Below are positions 17,205 to 26,465 of a stretch of DNA of 64,000 nucleotides, in pieces. Source of the DNA: CAVTQY01 sp963736975 (GTDB taxonomy: Bacteria > Pseudomonadota > Alphaproteobacteria > Acetobacterales > Acetobacteraceae); contig CAVTQY010000002.1 of the NCBI GenBank assembly GCA_963736975.1, forward strand, positions 620,001 through 684,000, given 5' to 3'. The translations under genes and the position numbers were made by a program. How positions within the stretch are numbered: position 1 is the first letter of the stretch; the number at the start of each line of letters is the position of its first letter. The notes under the pieces were generated by a model that did not search any database, was not told where the DNA came from, and saw nothing but the letters and a program-made list of their open reading frames with translations.

Positions 17205-17462
17205 CCCCCGATAGGTTATTCGTTCCGCATCGGCGGGCGAACTGCGTCCGACGACCTCCTGAAAAGAGAAGCGTGATACCAGCCGCTGCTTGAGGTCGAA
17301 CCCTCCAGTGACGGCTATTGTCATGCCCAGTTCACGGGCTGCGACACGAGAGTAAGACCTGGATGCCCGGTTCAAGCCCCGGGGATCAGGGCACACTGTT
17401 GGTCTGACGGTACACTGTTGGTCTGAGCGCGCAGCGCCGGTTCCGCCGGCGCTGCGCGTTTT
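17205..17462 (+). ncRNA. Candidate structured small RNA
   Basis: A possible promoter (TTGACG at about 17193, 17-base spacer, TTATTC at about 17216) precedes roughly 240 bases with internal complementarity: CGACCTC pairs with GAGGTCG about 34 bases later, GCCC with GGGC across AGTTCAC, and TGCCC with GGGCA around the CGGTTCAAGCCCCG segment. It ends in a perfect 13-bp terminator stem with TTTT. I could not match it to tmRNA, 6S, RNase P or SRP RNA. The transcript start is approximate. Confidence 0.3.
17428..17462 (+). terminator. Strong intrinsic terminator
   Basis: A perfect 13-bp stem (CGCGCAGCGCCGG at 17428-17440 against 17446-17458) with a five-base loop is followed by TTTT at 17459-17462. 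It would end rightward transcription from secB or from the putative small RNA. Confidence 0.65.
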
Positions 17463-17600
17463 CGTGCGTACTTCCTCAATCCCGCCGGATGGTCCGGCGC
17501 GGATCGGCCGCGCATTGGCGCGGTTCGTTTCACAACCAGAGAGAAAGCGAGGTTTTCTATGAAGATCATGAAAATCAGTCTCGGCGGCGTGCGGATCCCG

Positions 17601-17933
17601 ACTGTTATCCCGCCACATTGTGCATCGTGGGCATAAGTTCCTATGATGATTGCCGAACGTAACCTCGATGGTGCTTATCACATTGACGTTACCTGACTTG
17701 TCTGATACAGGGCAGGAGTATCGCAGGTTGCCATGGCTGGCCAGGACGCGCGTCTCGGGGGAGATAATCGTTCCTAAAATGCGGCTATCGTAGAGATGGC
17801 CTTCCCCACCACCATAAGTTAGTAATGGGGCAACCCGTTCGCCTGTTCTCTGCTGCTCGACAGCTAAGCAGCACTGCCAGCCGGAGGCAAAGCCATACTC
17901 GTTCTCGAAGCCGAAAACCGGCTCGAGCGTCAC
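17601..17933 (-). CDS. Hypothetical protein, possibly a fragment
   Basis: Not recognised. About 110 codons from the GTG at 17933 read like a folded protein (FENEYGFASGWQCCLAVE, APLLTYGGGEGHLYDSRIL, ISPETRVLASHGNLRYSC, VISTIEVTFGNHHRN, CPRCTMW) with two C-P/C-x pairs, and have base composition less GC-biased than the neighbours. Beyond CPRCTMWRDN the frame stays open to 17121, but the sequence looks random and crosses the terminator hairpin, so the true end is probably lost. No signal peptide or partner is visible. It could be the remnant of a larger accessory gene. Confidence 0.3.
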
Positions 17934-17954
17934 CGACCGCTCGCGCCGCCGCCG

Positions 17955-18665
17955 TTGTTACGGGTTCATCTTCTCGGCGCGATGCGGGCGGAAGATGCCG
18001 CAGGCCACCCGGTTCTCCCTCGTGTCAGAAAAACGCGCGCCGTGTTGGCGATACTGGCGCTGACCGCGCCGCGTCCGATCCTGCGGACCCAGCTCATCGC
18101 GCTGCTCTGGAGCCGGCGCGATCTGCAACAGGCGCGCGGCTCATTGCGTCAGGCGCTGCATGAGCTGCAGGCTTCGCTTGGGCCGCTGGCCGCCACTCTG
18201 CTCAGCGCGGATCGTCTTCAGGTTGGCTTGCGCGCCGACGGGCTTTGGGTTGATCTGGCCGAACCGCTCCAGGCTGACCCGAGCGAAAACGATAGCGGCC
18301 AGCCCGGTTTGCTCGATGATCTCAACGGCATTGATCCTGCGTTCGACCAATGGTTGGCAACGCAGCGCCATAAGTTTTCTGAGCAAGCCCGCGCCCGAGC
18401 GGAGCAGGCGCTGCAAACGGCGGCCTCTCCCAAGCAGGAAATGCAGGCGGCTCGGGCCCTGCTCGCCATCAACCAGGGCCATGAAGGGGCATGGCAGGCG
18501 CTGATCCGGAGTCAGCTCGAGCAAGGCGACCGCACGGCCGCGATCGCTAGCTTCGAAGCCTGCCGGTCGGCGCTCGCCGAGGCGGCGCAACTCGTGCCAT
18601 CGCCCGCAACTTTGGCCCTCGTCGCACAAGCGCGGGGCGAGGCACGACCAGACGAAGCGAATTGA
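17955..18665 (+). CDS. BTAD-type transcriptional regulator, N-terminal half (ends at an internal TGA)
   Basis: SARP/BTAD-like architecture: a winged-helix DNA-binding part (LRVHLLGAM, RKTRAVLAILALT, LRTQLIALLWSRRDLQQARGSLRQALHELQ; residues 2-75) followed by a bacterial transcriptional activation domain (FDQWLATQRHKFSEQARARAEQAL, ARALLAINQGHEGAWQALIRSQLEQGD). The start is a TTG with no clear ribosome-binding site. The frame stops at TGA 18663-18665 after EARPDEAN, but the same frame continues directly into the TPR part, so the two halves look like one roughly 650-residue protein interrupted by one nonsense codon. Targets are unknown. Confidence 0.7.
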   Translation: MLRVHLLGAMRAEDAAGHPVLPRVRKTRAVLAILALTAPRPILRTQLIALLWSRRDLQQARGSLRQALHELQASLGPLAATLLSADRLQVGLRADGLWVDLAEPLQADPSENDSGQPGLLDDLNGIDPAFDQWLATQRHKFSEQARARAEQALQTAASPKQEMQAARALLAINQGHEGAWQALIRSQLEQGDRTAAIASFEACRSALAEAAQLVPSPATLALVAQARGEARPDEAN

Positions 18666-18716
18666 TCGAGTCCGTCGCGTTTCGAACCAGCGCTCGGGTT
18701 CCCGGCCATCCAAGCG

Positions 18717-19913
18717 ATGCGGCCGGGACGTCCGCGGGTGGGGGTCGCACAGTTCAGGGCTTTGCCTGGACCGGCTGCAACCGAACTCGCCGTCGGCTTG
18801 GCGGAGGAACTCGTCGCCGCGCTTGTGCGGTTTCGATGGATCTCGTGTGTTCCTATCACGTCGCTCGCGCCGTTTTTTGGAGTTGACAATGCCGATCCGT
18901 CCCGGTCTCGGTTGGGAATCGATTTTCTGCTCGACGGTACGGTACAGCAGGCGGGTGAACGCATCCGTGTCATCACTCGCCTGATCGATTTACGCCTCGG
19001 CGGCGAGGTCGTGTGGTCCGGCCGCTTCGATCGAGACTTCGCCACCGTTCTGACGCTCCAGGAAGATATCGCGGGTGCAATGGTAGCGCAGCTTGAATCG
19101 AAGCTGCTCGTGTGGGAAGGCGAGCGGCTGGACGCTTTGGAGGTCCCGAATCCGAATGCGGCACATCTTTTGCGCACTGCCGTTCCGGCCCTGTTTCGTC
19201 TGGACAGGTCCGGGTTCGAGGTGGCCGGCGCGAAACTACGGCACGCTCTGAGCCTTGATCCGCGTAGCGCTGAAATTTACGTCTGGCTCACTCAATGGCA
19301 CCTCGTCGCGTTGGGCCAGGGCTGGGTTGAAGACGTGCGTAGCGTTGCCCGCCTCGCCCAGGATCTCGCCACTCAGGCGGTCCACCTCGCGCCTGATGAT
19401 GCCCGAGCATTGACGCTTGCCGGGCATGTTTGCGGATTCATCGCCAGACGTCCCGATGAGGCATTGGGCCTGCATGAACGGGCGATCGCCGCCAATCCCA
19501 ATCTGCCGCAGGCCTGGCTCCGCTCGGCACTCGCCTACACCTATGCCGGTCAGCATCGGGAGGCGCTGCGTCGGGCTGAGCAGGCCCGACGGCTCGCGCC
19601 GGGGGACCCGCTCGACTTCCCCGCCGAGTGTTCGCTTGCCATTTCTCACCTTCTCCTGAGCGAATACGAGGTCGCGGCCCGTTTCGGTGCGAGCGCGATT
19701 GCGCTTAATCCTGGATTTTCGTCCTCCTACAAAGCCCAACTGGCGGCACTCGGTCATCTGGGGCGCAACCAGGAGGCCGGCGAGATCCGGGCCAGGCTGT
19801 TAGTGCTCGAGCCTGGTTTTTCGATCGGCCGGGCGCTGGAACGTTCGCCTTTCCGTTCGGCCGAGGACCGCGCCCGCTACGCCGAGGGATTGCGTCTCGG
19901 CGGCCTGACCTGA
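18717..19913 (+). CDS. BTAD regulator, C-terminal half: TolB-like/TPR sensory region
   Basis: In the same frame as the preceding ORF. It starts with the FlgO/TolB-like segment typical of adenylate-cyclase-style regulators (VGVAQFRALP, LAEELVAALVRFRW, GIDFLLDGTVQQAGERIRVITRLIDLRLGGEVVWSGRFDRD, VLTLQEDIAGAMVAQLE), followed by TPR-like repeats (APDDARALTLAGHVCGFIAR, NLPQAWLRSALAYTYAGQHREALRRAEQA). 398 residues from the first ATG after the stop. Without the DNA-binding half it would not be a regulator, so it is functional only through readthrough, reinitiation plus association, or if the TGA is a sequence error. Confidence 0.7.
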   Translation: MRPGRPRVGVAQFRALPGPAATELAVGLAEELVAALVRFRWISCVPITSLAPFFGVDNADPSRSRLGIDFLLDGTVQQAGERIRVITRLIDLRLGGEVVWSGRFDRDFATVLTLQEDIAGAMVAQLESKLLVWEGERLDALEVPNPNAAHLLRTAVPALFRLDRSGFEVAGAKLRHALSLDPRSAEIYVWLTQWHLVALGQGWVEDVRSVARLAQDLATQAVHLAPDDARALTLAGHVCGFIARRPDEALGLHERAIAANPNLPQAWLRSALAYTYAGQHREALRRAEQARRLAPGDPLDFPAECSLAISHLLLSEYEVAARFGASAIALNPGFSSSYKAQLAALGHLGRNQEAGEIRARLLVLEPGFSIGRALERSPFRSAEDRARYAEGLRLGGLT

Positions 19914-19928
19914 ACGCTCGCGCTCGGC

Positions 19929-19987
19929 ACCCTCACCCGGTTCGCGAAGCGAACCGACCTCTCCCGCCTCGCGGGAGAGGTGATTGG
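19929..19987. repeat. Intergenic double-hairpin repeat, copy 1
   Basis: Two adjacent palindromes: GGTTCGCGAAGCGAACC at 19939-19955 and CCTCTCCCGC/GCGGGAGAGG at 19958-19980. The first is repeated exactly at 59583-59599, and CACCTCTCCCGC is shared as well, so this is a dispersed element. It follows the BTAD/TPR ORF and may help to terminate it. Confidence 0.65.
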
Positions 19988-20022
19988 GCCAAGCCCCGGT
20001 ACAATGGCTCTCGTTGTTCTTG

Positions 20023-20475
20023 CTAGCTTGCTCGCCGCTGCGCACCCGCACTGACGCCGTTCAGCGCCGCAACAATTATCCCGATGCCTTCGCCGTGCCA
20101 GCGCTGCACTGCCTTGTGGTCGGCGCCCAATGCGGCGCCCAACCGGCGCCACGGAAACAGATGCCGGTCGCTCACCGGATGCACCAGGCTGCGCGCGCCG
20201 ACGATCCGGCGTAAGACATAACGATCCAGTGGGATCAGCGTGATCCAGCCCATCGCCTCATCCATGCGGGTGATCTTGGCCGCCGACGGTATGGGTGGCC
20301 GCACCTTCTGCCCCGCCCAGCCATAGGCCTCGATCGCGGTCCGCACGATCTCCAGCGATGAGGTGCGCAGCCGCGTGCTCCAGCCCGTGCCGGGCAACGC
20401 CAGCAAGGTCGCGCCAGCCTCTTCCAGCCGCCATGTTACGTGTTTGGCGTCGATACAGGTTTCGGTCATATCCAT
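20023..20475 (-). CDS. DUF6362-like protein, phage-type HTH
   Basis: Resembles small alphaproteobacterial prophage proteins (DUF6362): an N-terminal WRLEEAGATLLALPG helix, IVRTAIEAYGW, RMDEAMGWITLIPLDRYVLRRIVGAR, then a helix-turn-helix-like tail (PWRRLGAALGADHKAVQRWHGEGIGIIVAALN). 150 residues. The role is unknown; such proteins sit near phage packaging or regulatory genes. It is followed upstream on the same strand by another small HTH gene 24 bp away, and both face an XRE repressor. Family assignment is from memory of the pattern, not a search. Confidence 0.6.
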   Translation of the reverse strand: MDMTETCIDAKHVTWRLEEAGATLLALPGTGWSTRLRTSSLEIVRTAIEAYGWAGQKVRPPIPSAAKITRMDEAMGWITLIPLDRYVLRRIVGARSLVHPVSDRHLFPWRRLGAALGADHKAVQRWHGEGIGIIVAALNGVSAGAQRRAS

Positions 20476-20499
20476 CGAAACGGCTCCTTGCGGTTGGGG

Positions 20500-20787
20500 T
20501 CAGCGGGGAAAAAACGGCAGCGGATAGGGCGTGCCCTGGAGCACGGTGCCTTCGGTGATGCACCCCCAACTTCGCGGATGCCCGGGTGGAAGCGGCTCGC
20601 GGTCGGGATCCTCGTGCGGGACAAAATCCGGCGGCGGCCGACGCGCGCCGATGCGGCGGCCCCGCTCGCGTGCGATTGCCGAGCTTACGGCGAGCACGGC
20701 AGCGATCTCGTCCCAGGTCGCCCCTTCGGCGCGCATCCGGCGGAGTTTTGTATCCTGGGCATCGGTCCAGCAGCGTTGTTTCGCCAT
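20500..20787 (-). CDS. Small SANT/HTH-like protein, phage-associated type
   Basis: 95 residues. The first half reads MAKQRCWTDAQDTKLRRMR then GATWDEIAAVLAVSSAIARERGRRIGAR, a GcrA/SANT-like helix-turn-helix in which W-T-D and T-W-D-E-I-A mark the first two helices. The second half is proline-rich (DPDREPLPPGHPRSWG, GTPYPLPFFPR). It probably forms an operon with the DUF6362-like gene 24 bp downstream. The intergenic region to the divergent XRE gene contains inverted GCGCAA/TTGCGC boxes that could be the shared operator. Confidence 0.6.
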   Translation of the reverse strand: MAKQRCWTDAQDTKLRRMRAEGATWDEIAAVLAVSSAIARERGRRIGARRPPPDFVPHEDPDREPLPPGHPRSWGCITEGTVLQGTPYPLPFFPR

Positions 20788-20820
20788 GCGGCGGGCACCT
20801 CGTGTTAGGAGGTCTAGTTA

Positions 20821-20868
20821 GCGCAACTGACCACAATCTGTCAAGGAGAATAACGGACGGAATTGCGC
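20821..20868. promoter_or_regulatory. Possible XRE operator
   Basis: GCGCAA at 20821-20826 and its inverse TTGCGC at 20863-20868 flank the space between the divergent small-HTH and XRE genes. The spacing and position fit a repressor-controlled divergent promoter, but the boxes are short, so this is only suggestive. Confidence 0.25.
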
Positions 20869-20921
20869 GAAAGCCGCTAATACTGGTTCCAAAGTTAGGG
20901 GCGCTGACGTATGACGGCGCC

Positions 20922-21278
20922 ATGGATCATCCGCGCCAGATCGGCATCCGCATCAGCCGCGCCCGCCGGGAGCGGGGCTGGACGCAGGACGAGCTCGCCA
21001 CCACTGTCGGCGTGTCGCGAAGCGCCGTCGCGCAATGGGAAACCGGCCGGGCCGGTCAGCTCACGACGAATCTCTCACGCATCGCGTCCGCGCTCGGCGT
21101 CGGCGTGGAATTTCTGATGTTCGGCGACAATAAGCGCGCCACCCAGGAAGCCAGCTCCGGAGACGAATTGGCGATGCTGCGGCTTTACCGCGAATGTTCA
21201 CCGGATGATCGCCAGATCCTGCTGCGGACCGCCCGCCGGCTCGCAAGAACCGATCGGCCGGAGCGCGGCAGGGCGTAA
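20922..21278 (+). CDS. XRE-family transcriptional regulator
   Basis: 118 residues with a Cro/C1-type helix-turn-helix at about residues 6-62 (IGIRISRARRERGWTQDELA, VGVSRSAVAQWETGRAGQ, LSRIASALGVGVEFLMFG), followed by a short helical tail (DELAMLRLYRECSPDDRQILLRTARRLA) that likely dimerises. The ATG at 20922 is chosen over longer in-frame extensions, which lack protein character. It is divergent from the two phage-like small genes, so it is probably their repressor. The gene ends nine bases before the dnaJ stop on the other strand. Confidence 0.88.
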   Translation: MDHPRQIGIRISRARRERGWTQDELATTVGVSRSAVAQWETGRAGQLTTNLSRIASALGVGVEFLMFGDNKRATQEASSGDELAMLRLYRECSPDDRQILLRTARRLARTDRPERGRA

Positions 21279-21287
21279 ATTATCTGC

Positions 21288-22418
21288 TCATCCCCTGGGG
21301 CCTTCGAAGAACTCTTTCACCTTTGCGAAAAACCCTTCGCTCTCGGGATGGTGCTTTTCGCTCTTGAGTGCTTCGCCCTCGAACTCCTCCAGGAGCTCAC
21401 GCTGGCGGCGCGTGAGGTGCTGCGGCGTTTCAACCGTCACCTGGATGAACATGTCGCCGCGTGCGGCGCTGCGCAGCACCGAGAAACCTTTGCCGCGCAG
21501 ACGGAACTGATCGCCCGTCTGCGTTCCCGGCGGGATTTTCACCTTGGCCTTGCTGCCGTCGATCACCGGCACGTCTATCTCGCCTCCTAGCGCCGCGCCG
21601 GTCATGCGCAGTGGCACGCGCAGGAAGACGTTCGATTGCTCGCGCTGAAAAATCGGGTGCGGCCGGATCGAGACATGCACGTAGAGATCTCCGGCGGTCG
21701 CGCCTGTGCCGCCGGCTTCGCCTTCGCCGGGAAGCCGGATGCGCGTTCCGTCCTCGACCCCCGCCGGCACCTCGACCTGCAGGCTGCGCTCTCGCTGCAC
21801 AGTGCCAGTGCCGTGACAGATTCGGCACGGGTTACGCACCACACGCCCTGAGCCGCCGCAGGTGGGGCAGCCCCGCTCGACCAGGAAAAATCCTTGTTGC
21901 GCGCGCACCCGCCCCATGCCCTGGCAGGTCGGGCAGGTGTCGCTGCCGCGTCCCTTGTCCTCCGATCCGGTGCCGTTGCACGCCTCGCAGCTTGCTCGGG
22001 TCGGGAACCGGAGAGTGACTTTGGTACCGGTGAAAGCCTGGCCGAGGTCGATCTCCACCGCTTGGCGAATATCGTTGCCGGACCGTGTACGGCCTGTCCC
22101 GGCACGCCGTCCGCCCATGAATTCGCCGAACATCTGATCGAAGATGTCGCCGAGGCCGCCAGCGGCGGAGAAATCGAACCCGCCGCCACCCTGCTCGAAT
22201 GCGGCATGACCGTAACGGTCGTAGGCCGCCCGCTTCTGCTCGTCTTTCAAGATGTCGTAGGCTTCGTTGACGTCCTTGAACCGCGCCTCTGCCTGCTTGT
22301 CGCCCGGATTGCGGTCCGGATGGTACTGCATGGCGAGCTTGCGATAGGCTTTTTTCAGATCCTCGGGACCGGCGTCCCGCGGCACTGCCAGCGTGGCGTA
22401 ATAATCCTGCTTCGCCAT
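21288..22418 (-). CDS. dnaJ: Chaperone protein DnaJ
   Basis: Hsp40 co-chaperone that stimulates DnaK ATPase and delivers substrates. J domain with YHPDRNPGD (HPD at about residues 33-35), a Gly/Phe-rich linker, and a zinc-finger region with four CxxCxGxG repeats (CEACNGTG, CPTCQGMG, CPTCGGSG, CRICHGTG), followed by the C-terminal substrate-binding domains. 376 residues, full length. It is downstream of dnaK, separated by an 86-bp gap that holds a terminator-like hairpin, so dnaJ expression is likely lower than dnaK. Confidence 0.97.
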   Translation of the reverse strand: MAKQDYYATLAVPRDAGPEDLKKAYRKLAMQYHPDRNPGDKQAEARFKDVNEAYDILKDEQKRAAYDRYGHAAFEQGGGGFDFSAAGGLGDIFDQMFGEFMGGRRAGTGRTRSGNDIRQAVEIDLGQAFTGTKVTLRFPTRASCEACNGTGSEDKGRGSDTCPTCQGMGRVRAQQGFFLVERGCPTCGGSGRVVRNPCRICHGTGTVQRERSLQVEVPAGVEDGTRIRLPGEGEAGGTGATAGDLYVHVSIRPHPIFQREQSNVFLRVPLRMTGAALGGEIDVPVIDGSKAKVKIPPGTQTGDQFRLRGKGFSVLRSAARGDMFIQVTVETPQHLTRRQRELLEEFEGEALKSEKHHPESEGFFAKVKEFFEGPRG

Positions 22419-22439
22419 CTCAGCCCTTCGCGATCATAC

Positions 22440-22481
22440 GCAAAGAAATCGCGCCCGCATGCCGGATGACGCGGGCGCGAT
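22440..22481 (-). terminator. Hairpin with T-rich tail between dnaK and dnaJ
   Basis: Perfect 11-bp arms ATCGCGCCCGC (22448-22458) and GCGGGCGCGAT (22471-22481). Read on the minus strand the stem is followed by TTTCTTTG, so it can attenuate transcription leaving dnaK before dnaJ, or protect the dnaK mRNA end. Confidence 0.6.
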
Positions 22482-22504
22482 CACTCACGTCGGCCTGCCC
22501 GAAC

Positions 22505-24430
<1,926 letters not shown>

Positions 24431-24504
24431 GAACTGCTCCCTTGCAGCGGACGCACGCGGCCCGAAGCACCGCTTGCATCCCTAGGTGGAATCTTGGTGA
24501 GGCG

Positions 24505-24534
24505 GATGTATTGAGCCGGACTGCGCGAAGCAAG
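24505..24534 (-). promoter_or_regulatory. Candidate RpoH (sigma-32) promoter of dnaK
   Basis: On the minus strand CTTG at 24534-24531 is followed after 17 bases by CAATACAT, close to the alphaproteobacterial heat-shock pattern CTTG-N17-CYTATNT. Its position 75 bp or more before the dnaK start is right for the main heat-shock promoter. No CIRCE inverted repeat is seen here. Confidence 0.45.
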
Positions 24535-24574
24535 GGTCCAAGGAACCAGATTGGACCAGAATGGGCGAGAACGG

Positions 24575-25207
24575 TCACGCCGTGGTGTCGAATTTCTGTT
24601 CGGTGCCGAATTCGGCCCCGATCTCCTCTCCGATTTCCCTAGGGGGCGCCTTCGCCACCACCACCATGGCAGGGCGAAGCAGCCTTCCGTTCAGCGTCCA
24701 GGCCGGCGTCCAGGCCTGGAGCACCGTGCCCGGTCGATGCGCCTCGGTTTCCTGCTCAGCCATGGCCTGATGCAAGTTGGGATCGAAAGGCTGGCCCGTT
24801 GGATCCTCGCGCCTGATGCCGTTCCGCTCCAGGAGGCCGAGGACGTTGCGTTCCACCCCATCCAGCCCATCACGCACCCGGGCGACGATCTCCGGCTGGC
24901 CGGGTTCGGGCTTCGGCAGGCTGTCAATGCCGCGGCGGATGTTCTCGGCTGCTTCAACCACGTCGGTGGCGAATTTCTGTACCGCGTATTGACGAGTGTC
25001 CTCGACATCGCGGCGGGCGCGGGCGCGAACATTGGCCATCTCGGCCTCAGCGCGCATCCAGCGGTCCTTGAGCTCCGCCACCTCCGCTTCCAATTCCGCT
25101 ATACGTGCCGTCGCGGCCTGCATCACCTGCTCCGGCGTCTGTGGAACGTCCGCGCCCGCGGCGGTCTCGTTGCGCTCGGTCTCGCTTTGTCTGGTATCAA
25201 TCATCAT
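24575..25207 (-). CDS. grpE: Nucleotide exchange factor GrpE
   Basis: Releases ADP from DnaK. The long N-terminal helix IAELEAEVAELKDRWMRAEAEMANVRARARRD is followed by FATDVVEAAENIRRGIDSLP and the beta-domain signature FDPNLHQAMAEQE, HRPGTVLQAW, LNGRLLRPAMVVVAKAP. 210 residues from ATG 25207; a TTG four codons earlier (25219) is also possible and no ribosome-binding site decides. It is followed by the dnaK promoter region, so dnaK has both operon and own transcription. Confidence 0.94.
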   Translation of the reverse strand: MMIDTRQSETERNETAAGADVPQTPEQVMQAATARIAELEAEVAELKDRWMRAEAEMANVRARARRDVEDTRQYAVQKFATDVVEAAENIRRGIDSLPKPEPGQPEIVARVRDGLDGVERNVLGLLERNGIRREDPTGQPFDPNLHQAMAEQETEAHRPGTVLQAWTPAWTLNGRLLRPAMVVVAKAPPREIGEEIGAEFGTEQKFDTTA

Positions 25208-25256
25208 AGCGGCGCTCAATTAAGGTGACGCGCTGCGCGGCACAAGCACCAACACC

Positions 25257-26351
25257 TCATCCGAGCAGCCTTCCGATTACCCGCGCGGTATAATCCACGA
25301 CCGGGATGATCCGCCCATAATTGATCCTTGTGGGGCCGATCACGCCGATCGCGCCCAGAATCCGCCCCGTCTCGTTGCGTGCGGGCGACACCACCATAGA
25401 AACCCCCGACATCCCGAACAGCCCGCTTTCGGCGCCGATGAAAATACGCACCCCGTCCGACTGCTCCGCCAGTTCCAACAGGCGCAGCATGGTCTCCTGC
25501 GCTTCCAACCGCTCGAACAAGTCCTGGATCGCCGCCAGCCTTTCGATTTGCGTCACGTCCGATAAAAGCCGCGCTTGGCCCCGCACGATCAGGCTGCCGC
25601 CGCGTCCTTCGGACGTCCATGTCGCCAAGCCCGCCTCGACGACCTGTGTCGAGAGCGCATCGAGTTCGGTGCGGTTCGCCGCCGTTTCCTCCGCCACCAG
25701 CCGGCGCAGCTCGTTTAGCGGCCGGCCGACGATCCGGGCATTCAGGTAGTTGCCCGCCTGTTGCAGCGCCGAGGGCGGCAGGCCAGGCGGCGTATCGATC
25801 ACGCGGTTCTCGACATGACCGTCCCCGCTGACCAGGACCACCAAAGCGCGTCCGGAGCCGAGCGGGACGAATTCGATATGCTTGAGCGGCCCCTCGGTCT
25901 TCGGCGCCAGCACCAGCCCGGCCGCTGAAGAAAGGCCCGACAGCAGCGAACTTGCATCCGCCAGCAGGTCCTCGAGGCTTCGCCCCGAGGCGGCCAGCGC
26001 GGCGGAGATTGCTTCGCGATCCTCTTCCGTCAGCTCGCCGAAATGCAGCAGCCCATCAACGAAGAGGCGAAGGCCGCGCTCGGTGGGGAGCCTGCCGGCG
26101 GAGGTATGCGGCGAGAAGAGCAGGCCGGACTCGGTCAGGTCCGCCATGACATTGCGGATCGTCGCCGGCGACAGGTTCATTGGCAGCCGCCGGGACAGCG
26201 TTCGGCTGCCGACCGGCTCTCCGGTTTCGACGTACTGCTCCACGATCTCGCGCAGCACGGCGGCCGAACGGGCGTCCAGCATTGAGGACAGCCCGGCCGT
26301 CCGGCCGCTGAGACGCGATAGCGGCCCCTGAGGGGTGATCGGGTTGTCCAT
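25257..26351 (-). CDS. hrcA: Heat-inducible transcription repressor HrcA
   Basis: CIRCE-binding repressor of chaperonin genes in many bacteria. N-terminal winged helix (ARSAAVLREIVEQYVETGEPVGSRTLSRR, LSPATIRNVMADLTESGLL, SPHTSAGRLPTERGLRLFVDGLL; about residues 27-103) and the GAF-like effector domain (AGLVLAPK, FVPLGSGRALVVLVS, GRILGAIGVIGPTRINYGRIIPVVDYTARVIG). 364 residues, full length. It heads the hrcA-grpE-dnaK-dnaJ series on the minus strand. I found no TTAGCACTC-N9-GAGTGCTAA element in the window, so its target is presumably groESL elsewhere. Divergent from rph. Confidence 0.95.
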   Translation of the reverse strand: MDNPITPQGPLSRLSGRTAGLSSMLDARSAAVLREIVEQYVETGEPVGSRTLSRRLPMNLSPATIRNVMADLTESGLLFSPHTSAGRLPTERGLRLFVDGLLHFGELTEEDREAISAALAASGRSLEDLLADASSLLSGLSSAAGLVLAPKTEGPLKHIEFVPLGSGRALVVLVSGDGHVENRVIDTPPGLPPSALQQAGNYLNARIVGRPLNELRRLVAEETAANRTELDALSTQVVEAGLATWTSEGRGGSLIVRGQARLLSDVTQIERLAAIQDLFERLEAQETMLRLLELAEQSDGVRIFIGAESGLFGMSGVSMVVSPARNETGRILGAIGVIGPTRINYGRIIPVVDYTARVIGRLLG

Positions 26352-26465
26352 AGGCTGACTCCATCGGGAAAGGTAGGAATCGGCGCATCATCGGTCAATT
26401 CAGCCCGACCGTGACAGCAGACCGCGGTTCTGTCTTCTTCCCTAATCCTTCACGGAGCTCCGATC

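Larger units (their letters stand above)
17146..17600. other. Gene-poor interval with promoter-like and repeat sequences
   Basis: No convincing gene longer than a leader peptide lies here. It holds an A-rich stretch, a TTGACG promoter-like box near 17193, several short hairpins, a 15-base direct repeat ACACTGTTGGTCTGA at 17393-17407 and 17412-17426, and a strong terminator hairpin at 17428-17462. A 25-codon ORF (17559-17636, MKIMKISLGGVRIP...) has a GAGG six bases upstream but no recognisable product. The minus-strand ORF running through this interval loses protein-like character here. Confidence 0.4.

Noticed and set aside
17365..17390. GGTTCAAGC resembling a tRNA T-arm
   Set aside because: The stem needs an 8-base loop and neither a 7-bp acceptor nor a D-arm or anticodon arm can be drawn around it.
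17121..17600. C-terminal half of the minus-strand ORF near secB
   Set aside because: Sequence loses protein-like character and runs through a perfect terminator hairpin and a direct repeat.
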